DNA from: Streptomyces diastaticus subsp. diastaticus
GTDB taxonomy: Bacteria > Actinomycetota > Actinomycetes > Streptomycetales > Streptomycetaceae
DNA length: 64,000 bases
Direction: 5' to 3'
Assembly (NCBI RefSeq): GCF_011170125.1
Contig: NZ_BLLN01000005.1
Coordinates: 248,001 to 312,000, forward strand
A model generated the notes under the pieces. That model did not search any database and had not been told where the DNA came from. It was given only the letters and a program-made list of their open reading frames with translations. Positions within the stretch are counted from its first letter, which is position 1; every line of letters begins with the position of its first letter. The position numbers were made by a program, and so were the translations under genes. Positions 26,644-35,367 of the stretch are shown one piece after another.

Positions 26644-28452
26644 ATGGCCGAGCAGCCGGAGGACGGTCGGTGGGCGGGCGGGGTCTCCCGGCGCCGTCTG
26701 GGAACGGCGGCACTGGCACTCGGCGGGGCGGTGGCCCTGGTGCCGTTCCCCGCCGGTCCGGCCGCGGCGGTCCCCGCCGCGCCGGGGGCGGGGGCCAGGG
26801 GTGCGACGACGCTGCGGCGCGGCAGCGCCCGGCGTGCCGGACTGCTGGCGGGGCAGCTGCGCCGGCTGGTCACCGACGCGGAGCGGTTCCTCGGCCCCTC
26901 CCCCACGCACCCCTGGTACGCCGGGGCGGTGCTGCTGGCCGGGCGTGGCGGCACGGTGGCGCTGCACGAGCCGATCGGGCACGCGGTGCGCTACGAGCGG
27001 TACGACGAGGTGGCCGACACCGGGGTGGAGCTGCCCCCCGAGCGGCAGGTGCCGATGGCCGAGGACACCGTCTTCGACCTGGCCTCCGTCTCGAAGCTGT
27101 TCACCTCGCTGCTGGCGGTGCGGCGGCTGGAGCGCGGGGAACTGGAGCTCGGCGCCCCGGTCGCCTCGTACCTGCCCCGGTTCGCCGGCGGCGGCAAGGC
27201 CGGGGTGACGGTGGTGCAGCTGCTCACGCACACCTCGGGGTTCCCGTCGTGGATCCCGCTGTACGAGGAACCGACGCACGAGGCGCGGCTGGCGCGGATC
27301 TGGGCGCAGGAACTGGTGGCCGGACCGGGCACCGCGTACCTCTACTCGGACCTCAACCTGATCACTCTCCAGCTGCTGCTGGAGGAGGTGACGGGGACGC
27401 CCCTGGACGAGCTGCTGCGCGAGGAGATCACCGGGCCGCTCGGCATGACCCGGACCCGCTACAACCCGCCCGCCTCGTGGCGGCCGAAGATCGCGGCCAC
27501 GGAGGACTCCCGGCCGCCCTGGGCGGGGCTGGACCGGGGCATGATCCGCGGTGAGGTGCACGACGAGAACGCCTTCGCCATGGGCGGGGTGGCGGGGCAC
27601 GCCGGGGTGTTCTCCTGCGCGTGGGACCTGGCCGTGCTGGGGCGGACCCTGTTGAACGGGGGTGTGTACGGCGGGCGGCGGATCCTGCGCGAGGAGTCCG
27701 TGGAGCTGATGTTCCGGGACTTCACCCCGGAGTTCCCCGGCGACGCGCACGGCCTGGGGTTCGAGCTGTACCAGCACTGGTACATGGGAGCGATGGCGAC
27801 GCCCCGGTCGGCGGGGCACACCGGCTTCACCGGGACGAGCCTGGTGCTCGACCCGAGTACCGACTCCTTCCTGGTGGTGCTCGGCAACTCGGTGCACCCG
27901 GTGCGTTCCTGGCGCTCCGGCAGCGCGCCCCGGGTGGCGGCGGCCGACCGGATGGCACGGGCGGTGCCGGTGAGGCCGCGCACGGGGCGGACGGCCTGGT
28001 TCTCCCAGATGGCCTCGGACACCACGGCGGTCCTCGCACTGCCACCGCTGAAGCTGTCCGGCGGCGGGGCGCGGCTGCGCTGCGGCCTGTGGTGGGACAC
28101 CGAACCGGGCGCCGACCCGCTGGCGCTGGAGGTGTCGGCCGGCGGAGAGACGTGGGAGCCGCTGGCGTTCACCACCCGCCGCCGGGGCGGGGAGCCGTCC
28201 GAGCACCCCGAGGGGACGGCGGGCGGCTGGTCGGGCCGTGTCTGGCACGAACTGGAGGCGGACCTGGACCGGTGGCGCGGGAGCCGGGTACGGCTGCGCT
28301 GGCGGTACACGACCGACCGGCTGTACGTGGGCCGGGGTGTCTACGTCGACGCGGTGCGGGTGACCGAGGGGCGCCGGGTCCGTTTCGACGAGCGGCGGCC
28401 CGGGGACGCGGCGCGGATCGAGGCGGACGGCTGGGTCCGCTCGTCGGACTGA
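26644..28452 (+). CDS. Tat-exported serine hydrolase of the class C beta-lactamase family
   Basis: The 602-residue product begins with a twin-arginine-like signal (VSRRRLGTAALALGGAVAL). The catalytic domain, residues about 60-440, has FDLASVSKLFTSL with Ser148-x-x-Lys151, LLTHTSGFPSW, YLYSDLN with Tyr234, and GHTGFTGTSLVLDP. This is the layout of class C beta-lactamase-like esterases and D-aminopeptidases. A C-terminal beta-rich module of about 150 residues (LRCGLWWDTEPGADPLALEV, onwards to VYVDAVRV) is an accessory domain. ATG at 26644 with AGGGGGTG upstream; an in-frame ATG at 26587 would place the operators inside the gene and is less likely. Possible substrates are peptidoglycan-derived compounds, by inference from the operator type. 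Confidence 0.85.
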   Translation: MAEQPEDGRWAGGVSRRRLGTAALALGGAVALVPFPAGPAAAVPAAPGAGARGATTLRRGSARRAGLLAGQLRRLVTDAERFLGPSPTHPWYAGAVLLAGRGGTVALHEPIGHAVRYERYDEVADTGVELPPERQVPMAEDTVFDLASVSKLFTSLLAVRRLERGELELGAPVASYLPRFAGGGKAGVTVVQLLTHTSGFPSWIPLYEEPTHEARLARIWAQELVAGPGTAYLYSDLNLITLQLLLEEVTGTPLDELLREEITGPLGMTRTRYNPPASWRPKIAATEDSRPPWAGLDRGMIRGEVHDENAFAMGGVAGHAGVFSCAWDLAVLGRTLLNGGVYGGRRILREESVELMFRDFTPEFPGDAHGLGFELYQHWYMGAMATPRSAGHTGFTGTSLVLDPSTDSFLVVLGNSVHPVRSWRSGSAPRVAAADRMARAVPVRPRTGRTAWFSQMASDTTAVLALPPLKLSGGGARLRCGLWWDTEPGADPLALEVSAGGETWEPLAFTTRRRGGEPSEHPEGTAGGWSGRVWHELEADLDRWRGSRVRLRWRYTTDRLYVGRGVYVDAVRVTEGRRVRFDERRPGDAARIEADGWVRSSD

Positions 28453-28463
28453 CGGCGACCGGT

Positions 28464-28498
28464 CGCCGCGGCGCCGGGGAGGTGCCGGCGCCGCGGCG
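28464..28498. terminator. bidirectional hairpin between convergent genes
   Basis: Perfect 14-bp arms (CGCCGCGGCGCCGG and complement) with a 7-nt loop, between the serine hydrolase stop at 28452 and the stop of the methyltransferase gene at 28500. Confidence 0.8.
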
Positions 28499-28499
28499 G

Positions 28500-29690
28500 T
28501 CAGCCCTTGACGGCCCGCAGGACGACGAACTTCGGGTCGGAGGCGACGGTCGCGCAGTTCCCGAAGAGGCGCCGCAGCCTCTGGTGGTGGCCGAGGTGGC
28601 GGTTGGCGACGACCCACAGCTCGCCACCGGGCCGCAGCACGCGCCGGGCTCCGGCGAACATCCGGCGGGCGGTGGCGTCGGTGACGGCCTGGTGGGAGTG
28701 GAAGGGCGGGTTGGTCAGCACCAGGTCGACGGAGGAGCCGGCGACGGCGGCCGGGTCGGAGAGGCCGTCGGTGACCAGGAAGGTGCCGCGCAGCGGGTCG
28801 GGAGCGTTGTCGCGGAAGGTCCGCTCGGCGGAGGCGACGGCCTGGTGGGACTCGTCGACGAAGACGATCTCCGCCTCGGGGCTGGTGCGGGCGACGGCGG
28901 TGCCGACGACGCCGTTGCCGCAGCCGAGGTCCACCACCCGGGCGGGGCCGGCGGGGGCCGGGAGCTGCCCGAGGAAGAAGCGGGTGCCGATGTCGAGGCG
29001 GTCGGCGCAGAAGATCCCGGCGTGGTTGGTGACGGTGCGGCCGGACATGGCTCCGATGCCGTCCGGCAGCGCGTACCGCAGCGGCCAGGGGCTCGGGGCG
29101 CGGTTCTCGCGGCGGGCCACCGTGGCGTGGATGAGGCGTGCCTTCTGCTCGGCCAGGGAGGTGCGGGTGGGCCCGACGATCCGCTCGAAGAGACGCAGGG
29201 TGGAGGTGTGGATCTCCTTGACCATACCGGTGCCGACGACGAGCGAGCCGGCGTGCAGCGCGGGGGCGAGCCGGTGGAGCTGGTCCTCCAGCAGGGCGAG
29301 GCTCTTCGGGACGCGGACGAGGAGCACGTCGATCCGCTCGGGCGGCGCGTCCTGGGTGGTGAGCAGACCGACCCCGGCGGCCTGCGGGTCGCCGGCCCCG
29401 GCGCGCGCGAGGTTGGCGCGGGTGGCGGAGCGGGCGAGGTGGGAGTCGCTGATCTGGACCGGCCGGTGCGCGGCGAGGGCGGTGGTGAGGGCGCCCCAGC
29501 GGTCCAGGGCGACGACGAGCGCGCCGCCGTCCGGCCGGTCCCGGCCGTCGGCACCGGCCAGGGCACCACTCTGCGCGAGGTGGCGCAGGAGGTAGGCGTC
29601 GGCGGCGTCCCAGGCGCGGAACGGGTCGCGGGGGTCCTCGGGGAAGCGGGTGAGGTCGTGCGTGCCCCACTCCGTGGTCAGACGGTTCAT
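28500..29690 (-). CDS. RlmG/RsmC-type rRNA guanine-N2 methyltransferase
   Basis: The 396-residue product has two Rossmann-like halves, as in RsmC and RlmG: a degenerate N-terminal half (about 1-190, VVALDRWGALTTALAAHRPV) and a catalytic C-terminal half with the SAM motif RVVDLGCGNGVVGTAVA, DESHQAVASAE and the guanine-N2 catalytic signature LVLTNPPFHSHQAV. The end, VVANRHLGHHQRLRRLFG, is characteristic of these enzymes. The likely target is a guanine in 16S or 23S rRNA; which one cannot be told by eye. ATG at 29690. Divergent from the broken nitroreductase at 29753. Confidence 0.85.
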   Translation of the reverse strand: MNRLTTEWGTHDLTRFPEDPRDPFRAWDAADAYLLRHLAQSGALAGADGRDRPDGGALVVALDRWGALTTALAAHRPVQISDSHLARSATRANLARAGAGDPQAAGVGLLTTQDAPPERIDVLLVRVPKSLALLEDQLHRLAPALHAGSLVVGTGMVKEIHTSTLRLFERIVGPTRTSLAEQKARLIHATVARRENRAPSPWPLRYALPDGIGAMSGRTVTNHAGIFCADRLDIGTRFFLGQLPAPAGPARVVDLGCGNGVVGTAVARTSPEAEIVFVDESHQAVASAERTFRDNAPDPLRGTFLVTDGLSDPAAVAGSSVDLVLTNPPFHSHQAVTDATARRMFAGARRVLRPGGELWVVANRHLGHHQRLRRLFGNCATVASDPKFVVLRAVKG

Positions 29691-29752
29691 CGTCCGTCCA
29701 GGCTAGCGGAGGAGGGTGGGCCGGGGACGGGCGCGTCCGTACGCTCCCGGCC

Positions 29753-30467
29753 ATGGACGATCCCGGAAGACCGGCGGACCCTGGCCTGTTCTCGCCCCGG
29801 TCGACGCTGCGGGCGATGCGCCGGCTGAAGCCCGACCCGGTCCCCGGCGGGCTGCTGGAGCGGCTGGTGCAGGCGGCGGTGCGGGGCCGAGCGGCTCCGA
29901 CGCGCAGGGCTGCCGGTACGTGGTGGCGACCGACCGGGCGGTGACGGCGCGGCCGGCCCCGCTGTGGGCGCGGCGCGTGGACGCCTACCTGGCGACGGCG
30001 GGCCGTGCGGTGCCCGAGGGGATGGACCCGGCGGCGTACGCGCGGACGGTGGCCGACCGTCCGCCACCAGCGCGACCACTTCGCCGAGACGCCCGCGCTG
30101 GTCATCCCCTGCTACCGCTGGCCGGCACTGAAGCCGGAGGCGGCCGGGCCGAAGGAGTCGGCGACGGCACTGGGGGCGGCCGCCTCACTGCGGCCGGCGC
30201 GGCGGCAGAAGCGGATCCTGTCGCTGACCGAGGCGTCGAGCGTCTGTCCCGGAGCGCAGAACCTGCTGCTGGCAGCGCGCCGGCTCGGGCTCGCGGCCGA
30301 CACCACCAGCTGGCGCCTGATGCTGGAGCGAGCACGAGGGGAAGGAGGAGCTGGCGATCCCGAAGGGCGTGAAGACCTTCGCGGCGATCCCGGTGGGGTG
30401 GCGCGCGGGCGGTTCGGACCGGTGCGCCGCCGCCCGTGGGGAGCGTGATCCGCCGCGACGGATGGTG
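29753..30467 (+). pseudogene. nitroreductase family pseudogene, several frameshifts
   Basis: The coding text continues across at least four frames. It starts at ATG 29753 (LRAMRRLKPDPVPGGLLERL), jumps to another frame for PSGSDAQGCRYVVATDRAVT and VDAYLATAGRAVPEGMDPAA, then a further frame for HQRDHFAETPALVIPCYRW and ASSVCPGAQNLLLAARRLGL, then EELAIPKGVKTFAAIPVGWR, and finally VIRRDGW with a stop at 30465-30467. In order these are the FMN-binding and dimer segments of a nitroreductase of about 220 residues, with nothing large deleted. Four or more indels make this a decayed gene rather than a single sequencing error. The upstream and downstream genes are intact. Confidence 0.8.
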
Positions 30468-30679
30468 ACGGCGGCACGGACGGGTGGTGACGGCCGGTCA
30501 GGGGAGAACCGGCGCACCCCACTCGACACTTGACCTGCACATGATGGATACAGGGTGTTCATACGGTGCGGCGGGCGCTGTGGAAAGCTCCGGCAGACCG
30601 GAAAGCCACACACGCCCACCGCCCGGCCCCTCCCCCACTCCGGCGGCCGAGCGGTGTCCGTACCGAGAGGACACCCCAC

Positions 30680-31525
30680 ATGTCCCGTCGTCATATCCCC
30701 GGCCGTCGGCCCGTGCTGGCAGTGCTGGCGGCCGGCGCGCTGATCGGCACGCTCGGTGCCGCCGGGCCGGTGACCGGCGATCCCGCCACCGCGCCCGCCG
30801 CGACCGCCACCGCCACCGCCACCGCCACCGCCGTCGTACTGGACGACACGTACTACCAGGACGCGCTCGGCAAGTCGGGCGAAGAACTGAAGTCGGCGCT
30901 GAACACCATCATCAGCGACCAGACCAAGCTGTCGTACAGCCAGGTCTGGGACGCGCTCAAGGACACCGACGAGGACCCCGAGGACTCCTCGAACGTGGTC
31001 CTCCTGTACACCGGCCGTTCGCAGTCCAAGGACAGCAACGGCGGCGGCAGCGGCCAGTGGAACCGCGAGCACGTCTGGGCCAAGTCCCACGGCGACTTCG
31101 GTACCTCCACCGGACCCGGCACCGACATCCACCACCTGCGCCCCACGGATGTCCAGGTCAACTCCACGCGCGGCAACAAGGACTTCGACGAGGGCGGCTC
31201 GGAGCTCTCCGACGCGCCCGGCAACTTCACCGACGGCGACTCGTTCGAGCCCCGCGACGAGGTCAAGGGCGACGTGGCGCGCATGATCCTCTACATGGCG
31301 GTGCGGTACGAGGGCACCGACTCCTTCCCGGACCTGGAGCCCAACGACCAGGTCGACAACGGCTCGCAGCCCTACATGGGGCGGCTGTCGGTGCTGAAGC
31401 AGTGGAGTCAGGAGGACCCGCCGGACAGCTTCGAGCAGCGGCGCAACGACGTGATCTTCGAGCAGTACCAGCACAACCGCAACCCGTTCATCGACCACCC
31501 GGAGTGGGTCGACGAGATCTGGTAG
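30680..31525 (+). CDS. secreted endonuclease I family nuclease
   Basis: The 281-residue product begins with a signal peptide (MSRRHIPGRRPVLAVLAAGA, cleavage near residue 30), then a low-complexity Ala-Thr repeat (about residues 40-51, encoded by GCCACC hexamers). The mature domain has the endonuclease I/NucM active site: WNREHVWAKSHG with His131, and DIHHLRP with His151/152, followed by RGNKDFDEGG and the C-terminal RRNDVIFEQYQHNRNPFIDH. Members are periplasmic or extracellular non-specific nucleases with a beta-beta-alpha-metal core. The start at 30680 has GAGAGGAC upstream; an in-frame start at 30566 would break the signal peptide logic. Confidence 0.9.
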   Translation: MSRRHIPGRRPVLAVLAAGALIGTLGAAGPVTGDPATAPAATATATATATAVVLDDTYYQDALGKSGEELKSALNTIISDQTKLSYSQVWDALKDTDEDPEDSSNVVLLYTGRSQSKDSNGGGSGQWNREHVWAKSHGDFGTSTGPGTDIHHLRPTDVQVNSTRGNKDFDEGGSELSDAPGNFTDGDSFEPRDEVKGDVARMILYMAVRYEGTDSFPDLEPNDQVDNGSQPYMGRLSVLKQWSQEDPPDSFEQRRNDVIFEQYQHNRNPFIDHPEWVDEIW

Positions 31526-31542
31526 TCCCGGACACCCCGGCC

Positions 31543-31573
31543 GCTGAGCCCCGCCCGCCGGGCGGGGCTCAGC
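31543..31573. terminator. bidirectional hairpin overlapping the PrsW stop
   Basis: Perfect 14-bp arms (GCTGAGCCCCGCCC and complement) with a 3-nt loop. It lies after the endonuclease stop at 31525 and includes the stop codon of the converging PrsW gene. Confidence 0.8.
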
Positions 31574-32528
31574 GCTCTCCCCAGCCCGGCCACGACGGGG
31601 CGGTGCGCTCTCCCGCGGCGGCGTCCAGCGGGCGGGAGCGCCGGGCGAGGGCGCGCAGCCAGCCGAGCGCGACCAGGCTGACCACCAGCCAGCCGCCCCA
31701 CTGGAGGCCGGTGATGAAGCCGACCTGGGCGGAGGTGGGCCGGGGCACGTAGCCCGTCTCCAGCAGGTGCCACTGCCAGTCGGTGCCGGTGAACAGCAGG
31801 GCGAGTGCGGCGGCGACCGCGTGCATGGCGTCCCACAGCGCGTGCAGCACGGAGAGCCCGAGCCAGGCCGCGACCACCGAGCCGGTCAGCCGCAGCCTCC
31901 CGGACCGGGCGGAGGCGGCGAAGAGCACACCGCCCGCGATCGCCGTCCACAGGCCGTGCCCGAAGGGGGCGAGCAGGCCGCGCAGGATCTCGGTCTGCAC
32001 CAGGTCGGTCAGCGACAGGCCCTTCACGGTGAGCAGGGCGGTCAGCGCGTAGCCGGAGGACTCCAGCGCGGCGAAGCCGAAGCCGACGGCGGCGCCGAGG
32101 ACCATGCCGTCGCGCGGCCGGTGCGGGCGCAGCCTGGCCGCCATCAGCCAGAGCGCGGCGATCTTCACGCCCTCCTCGATGAGCCCGACGCCCAGCCACA
32201 TCCACGGCGAGGGACGCAGGAGCGAGGACTCCAGTACGGAGGCGCCCAGCACGCCGAGGGTGCCGCCGGCCAGGAAGGCCGCCATGAGGCGCTGCGGGGT
32301 CAGCACGCCGTCGGGCCCGGCCCGGTCGAAGGCCCACGCCACGAAGGTGACCGGCACCAGGAAGCTGCCGAGGAGCACCAGGGTGGGGATGAGGTTGGCG
32401 TTGCGGGTGGAGAAGGTGACGGCGACGGTCAGCAGCCACAGCAACAGGCCGACCACGAAGATGACCAGCCAGGGCCGGGGGCCGTGGCGGACGCCTCGCG
32501 CCGGGGCGGGCTGACGGTCCGGCGCCAT
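31569..32528 (-). CDS. PrsW family intramembrane metalloprotease
   Basis: The 319-residue product is a polytopic membrane protein of 8-9 helices. GLIEEGVKIAALW gives the EExxK motif, with a later HGLWTAIAGGVLFA and HALWDAMHAVAAA supplying the conserved His residues expected at the metal site of PrsW/CPBP-type proteases. PrsW in Bacillus cleaves an anti-sigma factor; the actinomycete homologues are mostly uncharacterised. ATG at 32528; an upstream in-frame start at 32660 would add a Pro/Arg-rich tail without family resemblance. It is followed upstream on the same strand by the VanZ-like gene, about 100 bp away. Confidence 0.85.
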   Translation of the reverse strand: MAPDRQPAPARGVRHGPRPWLVIFVVGLLLWLLTVAVTFSTRNANLIPTLVLLGSFLVPVTFVAWAFDRAGPDGVLTPQRLMAAFLAGGTLGVLGASVLESSLLRPSPWMWLGVGLIEEGVKIAALWLMAARLRPHRPRDGMVLGAAVGFGFAALESSGYALTALLTVKGLSLTDLVQTEILRGLLAPFGHGLWTAIAGGVLFAASARSGRLRLTGSVVAAWLGLSVLHALWDAMHAVAAALALLFTGTDWQWHLLETGYVPRPTSAQVGFITGLQWGGWLVVSLVALGWLRALARRSRPLDAAAGERTAPSWPGWGER

Positions 32529-32625
32529 GGACTCCCCTTCTCGGCTCGGCTGCTCGTCCGAGCCTCCGGCTGGTCCGGGGGCCGCGCCAGCGGGCCGGGT
32601 CCGGCGGGGTGAGCCGGTACTCCGG

Positions 32626-33288
32626 TCAGGGCGCCGGCTTCCTCCCCGCCTGCACGGCACCGGCTGCCGGCCTGGCCCCGCCGCGCCGGAACCGGTTCCG
32701 CAGCCCGGCGAGGCGCCCCGCTCGGGCCGCGGCCGGGGCCTTGTCCGGGGCGGGCGCGGGCTCGGCGGGGCCGGGGCGGGGCGCCTCGTCGGCCGTGGCG
32801 CCGGCGAGGGAGTGGTAGCGGTGGCCGATCCGGCGGCCGAGGAGCAGGTAGGCGAGGAGGGCGCCGCCCGTGTTGAGGAGGACGTCGTCGATGTCGAAGG
32901 CGCGGCCCTCCACCACGGAGCCCTGCGCCAGCTCCACCAGGACCATGACGACGGCGGTCAGTCCGACCACCCGCAGCAGCCGCAACCGGCGGGCGACCAG
33001 CACCGGCAGCAGCAGGCCGAAGGGGAAGCCGAGGAGGAGGTTGCCGCCGGCCTGCTTGAGGGCGGCGAGGAAGGTGTAGTCCTCGGCGTAGCTGCGCAGG
33101 GAGCGGCCGGGGGTGAGGTTGGCGTGGACCAGGTCGGCCGAGGCGGGTGAGGGCGTGAGCGTCACCTGCGCGAGGACGACCGAGAAGGCCACCATGGCGG
33201 CGAAGGCCACTGTCACGACCAGGGCGCGCGCCAGGGCGCGGACCCATGCGGCGCGGCGCGGTCGGGGGTCTTGCGCTCTGGTTGTCAT
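32626..33288 (-). CDS. VanZ-like membrane protein
   Basis: The 220-residue product contains four to five hydrophobic segments: a signal-anchor-like first helix (ALVVTVAFAAMVAFSVVLAQ), NLLLGFPFGLLLPVLVARRL, VVGLTAVVMVLVELAQG and FDIDDVLLNTGGALLAYLLL. GNxxLGFPFGLLLP and DIDDVLLNTxGA are the VanZ family signatures. VanZ proteins can give low-level glycopeptide or lipopeptide tolerance, but most family members have unknown functions. The last 60 residues are a Pro/Ala/Arg-rich cytoplasmic tail. The start ATG at 33288 has AGGTG upstream. Confidence 0.85.
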   Translation of the reverse strand: MTTRAQDPRPRRAAWVRALARALVVTVAFAAMVAFSVVLAQVTLTPSPASADLVHANLTPGRSLRSYAEDYTFLAALKQAGGNLLLGFPFGLLLPVLVARRLRLLRVVGLTAVVMVLVELAQGSVVEGRAFDIDDVLLNTGGALLAYLLLGRRIGHRYHSLAGATADEAPRPGPAEPAPAPDKAPAAARAGRLAGLRNRFRRGGARPAAGAVQAGRKPAP

Positions 33289-33449
33289 GGACACCTGATG
33301 CCCCGGCGGGCCAGGGTCATACGCGCCGGTTCCGGCGGGCCGCGGGGCTCCTCGCCGGGTGGTGCCGCCGGTGCGGGAGTACGTTGGACGGTGGGTGTCG
33401 CGCCGTCCGGCGGCGGGCGCCCGCCGTACCGCGAGAAAGGCCCCTGACC

Positions 33450-34460
33450 ATGGACACCATGCGCGCCGCGCGCCTCCACGTCCCCTCCCGCACCCTGTCC
33501 GTCGAGGACGTGCCGAAGCCCGTTCCGGGACCGGGTCAGGTCCGGGTGAAGGTCGAGGCGGCGGGCGTGTGCCTGTCGGACGTCCACCTGATCGACGGCA
33601 CTTTGAGCCCGCTCTACCTGGAGGGGGAGACGGTGACCCTGGGCCACGAGGTGGCGGGCACGGTCGACGCGGCAGGCGAGGGCGTGGCCGGCTGGGAACC
33701 CGGGGAGCGGGTGGTGCTCCAGGCCGGGGAGTCACGGAACGGGACGACGTACACCCGCGGCGTCGACTACGACGGCGGCTGGGCCGAGTACGCGCTGGCG
33801 ACCGCCACCACGCTGGTCCGGCTCCCCGACGCCATCCCCTTCAACCAGGCGGCGATCATCCCGGACGCCGTGTCGACGCCGTGGGCGGCGATCACCGGCA
33901 CCGGTGACGTGCGTCCCGGGGAAGCGGTGGGCGTGTGGGGCGTGGGAGGGCTCGGCGCGCACGGCGTGCAGCTGCTGCGGGCGATCGGCGCGTACCCGGT
34001 GGTGGCCGTCGATCCGGCACCGGCGGCCCGGGAGCGGGCGCTGGCCTTCGGCGCGGACGCGGCCTTCGGCGCGGCCGACCCGGAGCTGCGGGCGAGGCTG
34101 CTGGCGCTGACCGGGGGCACCGGACTGGCGGCCGCGTTCGACTTCGCGGGGGTCCCGGCCGTGCGCGAGCAGGCGCTGACGGTGCTGGGCCCGAAGGGAC
34201 GGCTGGTGCTGGTCGGCCTCACCGCCCACCCGCTCACCGTGGCCGACGGCACGCTCTTCAGCTACCTCCAGCAGCAGATCCGCGGCCACTACGGGTCGGA
34301 CGAGCACCACGTGCCGCAACTGGTGGCGCTGGCCGGCGGCGGACGGCTCGACTTCTCCCGCTCCGTCTCCGGCGTGCTGCCACTGGAGCAGGCGGCCGAG
34401 GCGGTGCGGCGCACGGAGACCAAGGAGGGCGACCCGGTCCGGCTGGTCCTGCGCCCCTGA
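33450..34460 (+). CDS. zinc-type alcohol dehydrogenase-like oxidoreductase without structural zinc site
   Basis: The 336-residue MDR protein has catalytic-zinc positions Cys41 (GVCLSDVHLIDG), His66-Glu67 (TLGHEVAG) and the Rossmann motif GVWGVGGLGAHGVQLLRAIG. The lobe that normally holds four cysteines of the structural zinc (about residues 90-108) reads QAGESRNGTTYTRG with none. Other parts (RLVLVGLTAHP, the C-terminal PLEQAAEAVRRTE) are typical. It oxidises alcohols or reduces aldehydes using NAD(P); the substrate is unknown. ATG at 33450, with GAGAAAGG upstream. Divergent from the VanZ-like gene. Confidence 0.85.
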   Translation: MDTMRAARLHVPSRTLSVEDVPKPVPGPGQVRVKVEAAGVCLSDVHLIDGTLSPLYLEGETVTLGHEVAGTVDAAGEGVAGWEPGERVVLQAGESRNGTTYTRGVDYDGGWAEYALATATTLVRLPDAIPFNQAAIIPDAVSTPWAAITGTGDVRPGEAVGVWGVGGLGAHGVQLLRAIGAYPVVAVDPAPAARERALAFGADAAFGAADPELRARLLALTGGTGLAAAFDFAGVPAVREQALTVLGPKGRLVLVGLTAHPLTVADGTLFSYLQQQIRGHYGSDEHHVPQLVALAGGGRLDFSRSVSGVLPLEQAAEAVRRTETKEGDPVRLVLRP

Positions 34461-34509
34461 CCTGGTACGACACCGTTCCCTGACGCCACGTCGGCAAGGG
34501 CTCCCGGCC

Positions 34510-34536
34510 ATCCCTCCGGGCCTGCCCCGGAGGGAT
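34510..34536 (+). terminator. hairpin terminator after the dehydrogenase
   Basis: Perfect 11-bp arms (ATCCCTCCGGG and complement), loop CCTGC, 50 bp after the dehydrogenase stop. Confidence 0.7.
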
Positions 34537-34644
34537 CGGGACGGGCCGGGTGAGGGGGGCCGGACCCCGTGTACTGTTCTCAGCGCAGTCGGCCCTCTGT
34601 CGGCCGTCTTCGCCCAGCCCACGGACCGGATACGGAGACTTCAG

Positions 34645-35223
34645 ATGCTGGCCAGGGAACGGCAGCCGAGCCAAGCGGAACAGCACGGCGGCGGACGTAC
34701 CGAGCCCCGCGCGGCCGGTCGCGGCGAGGGTCCGCTCGACCCGTACCGCCCCTCGATGTACTTCTACTGCGGCAACGAGCACGCGGTGGTCGAAGCGGCG
34801 CTGCGGGTGCTGGACGACCGCGTGCTGACGCCGGTCCGGCGGGCCGCGGGGACCGAGGGCGCCCGCACGGAGGAGCTCCTCGCGGTCTTCCTCGACACGA
34901 TCCGCGACGTCTGGCAGGACCAGGGCCAACTGCTCGTGGCGGCCTGCGAGTTCATCGGCGAGGACGACGAGACCCGGGACGACTGGCGGGCCGCCTCCGT
35001 CGCGCTGGGCGACGCGTTCACGCCCGTCGTCTCCCGCGACCGGGAACGCGGCGCCCTGCCCACCGCGGGCGACGCGCACGCCCTGGTGGTCGCCCTGTGG
35101 TGGACGGTGGAGCGCACCTACTACATGGCGTACAGCGCCGGGCCCGTCCCGCGGGAGGTCAGCGAGGCCACCGCCATGCTGGGGCTGCTCACCCGCCGCA
35201 CGCTCGGCCTCGCCGACGCCTGA
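34645..35223 (+). CDS. TetR-like ligand-binding domain protein lacking the DNA-binding domain
   Basis: The 192-residue product starts MLARERQPSQAEQ with a Gly/Arg-rich 37-residue lead, and then enters PSMYFYCGNEHAVVEAALRV. In normal TetR proteins that segment (xxLYxxFxSKEALxxA) directly follows the recognition helix. The helices after it (EELLAVFLDTIRDVWQDQGQ, ALVVALWWTVERTYYMAYSA) match an EthR-like C-terminal domain. The helix-turn-helix that should precede it is absent, and I cannot find it in any frame of the 150 bp upstream. So this is either a truncated, possibly dominant-negative regulator, or a small-molecule-binding protein. The UvrA-like gene follows on the same strand, behind a terminator. 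Confidence 0.65.
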   Translation: MLARERQPSQAEQHGGGRTEPRAAGRGEGPLDPYRPSMYFYCGNEHAVVEAALRVLDDRVLTPVRRAAGTEGARTEELLAVFLDTIRDVWQDQGQLLVAACEFIGEDDETRDDWRAASVALGDAFTPVVSRDRERGALPTAGDAHALVVALWWTVERTYYMAYSAGPVPREVSEATAMLGLLTRRTLGLADA

Positions 35224-35245
35224 GCCGTCGGCGAGCAGCGTCCCA

Positions 35246-35273
35246 CGGCCCGCACGTGACTCCGTGCGGGCCG
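35246..35273 (+). terminator. hairpin terminator after the TetR-like gene
   Basis: Perfect 11-bp arms (CGGCCCGCACG and complement), loop TGACTC, 22 bp after the stop at 35223. Confidence 0.75.
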
Positions 35274-35367
35274 CTCGGGCGCCGTCCCTCCCGCCACTCC
35301 TGCCGCCGGTCACCCGGCCACCGGACGCCGATGGCGGGGTCCGGCCCCCGAAGGTACGTTGAGCGCC

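Noticed and set aside
25402..30105. Minus-strand frame of over 1500 codons
   Set aside because: Spans several independently supported genes on both strands and translates to Arg/Pro-rich sequence without any domain; an artefact of few AT-rich stop codons.
30796..30835. GCCACC hexamer repeats as a possible regulatory or CRISPR-like repeat
   Set aside because: They lie inside the endonuclease gene and encode an Ala-Thr linker next to the signal peptide.
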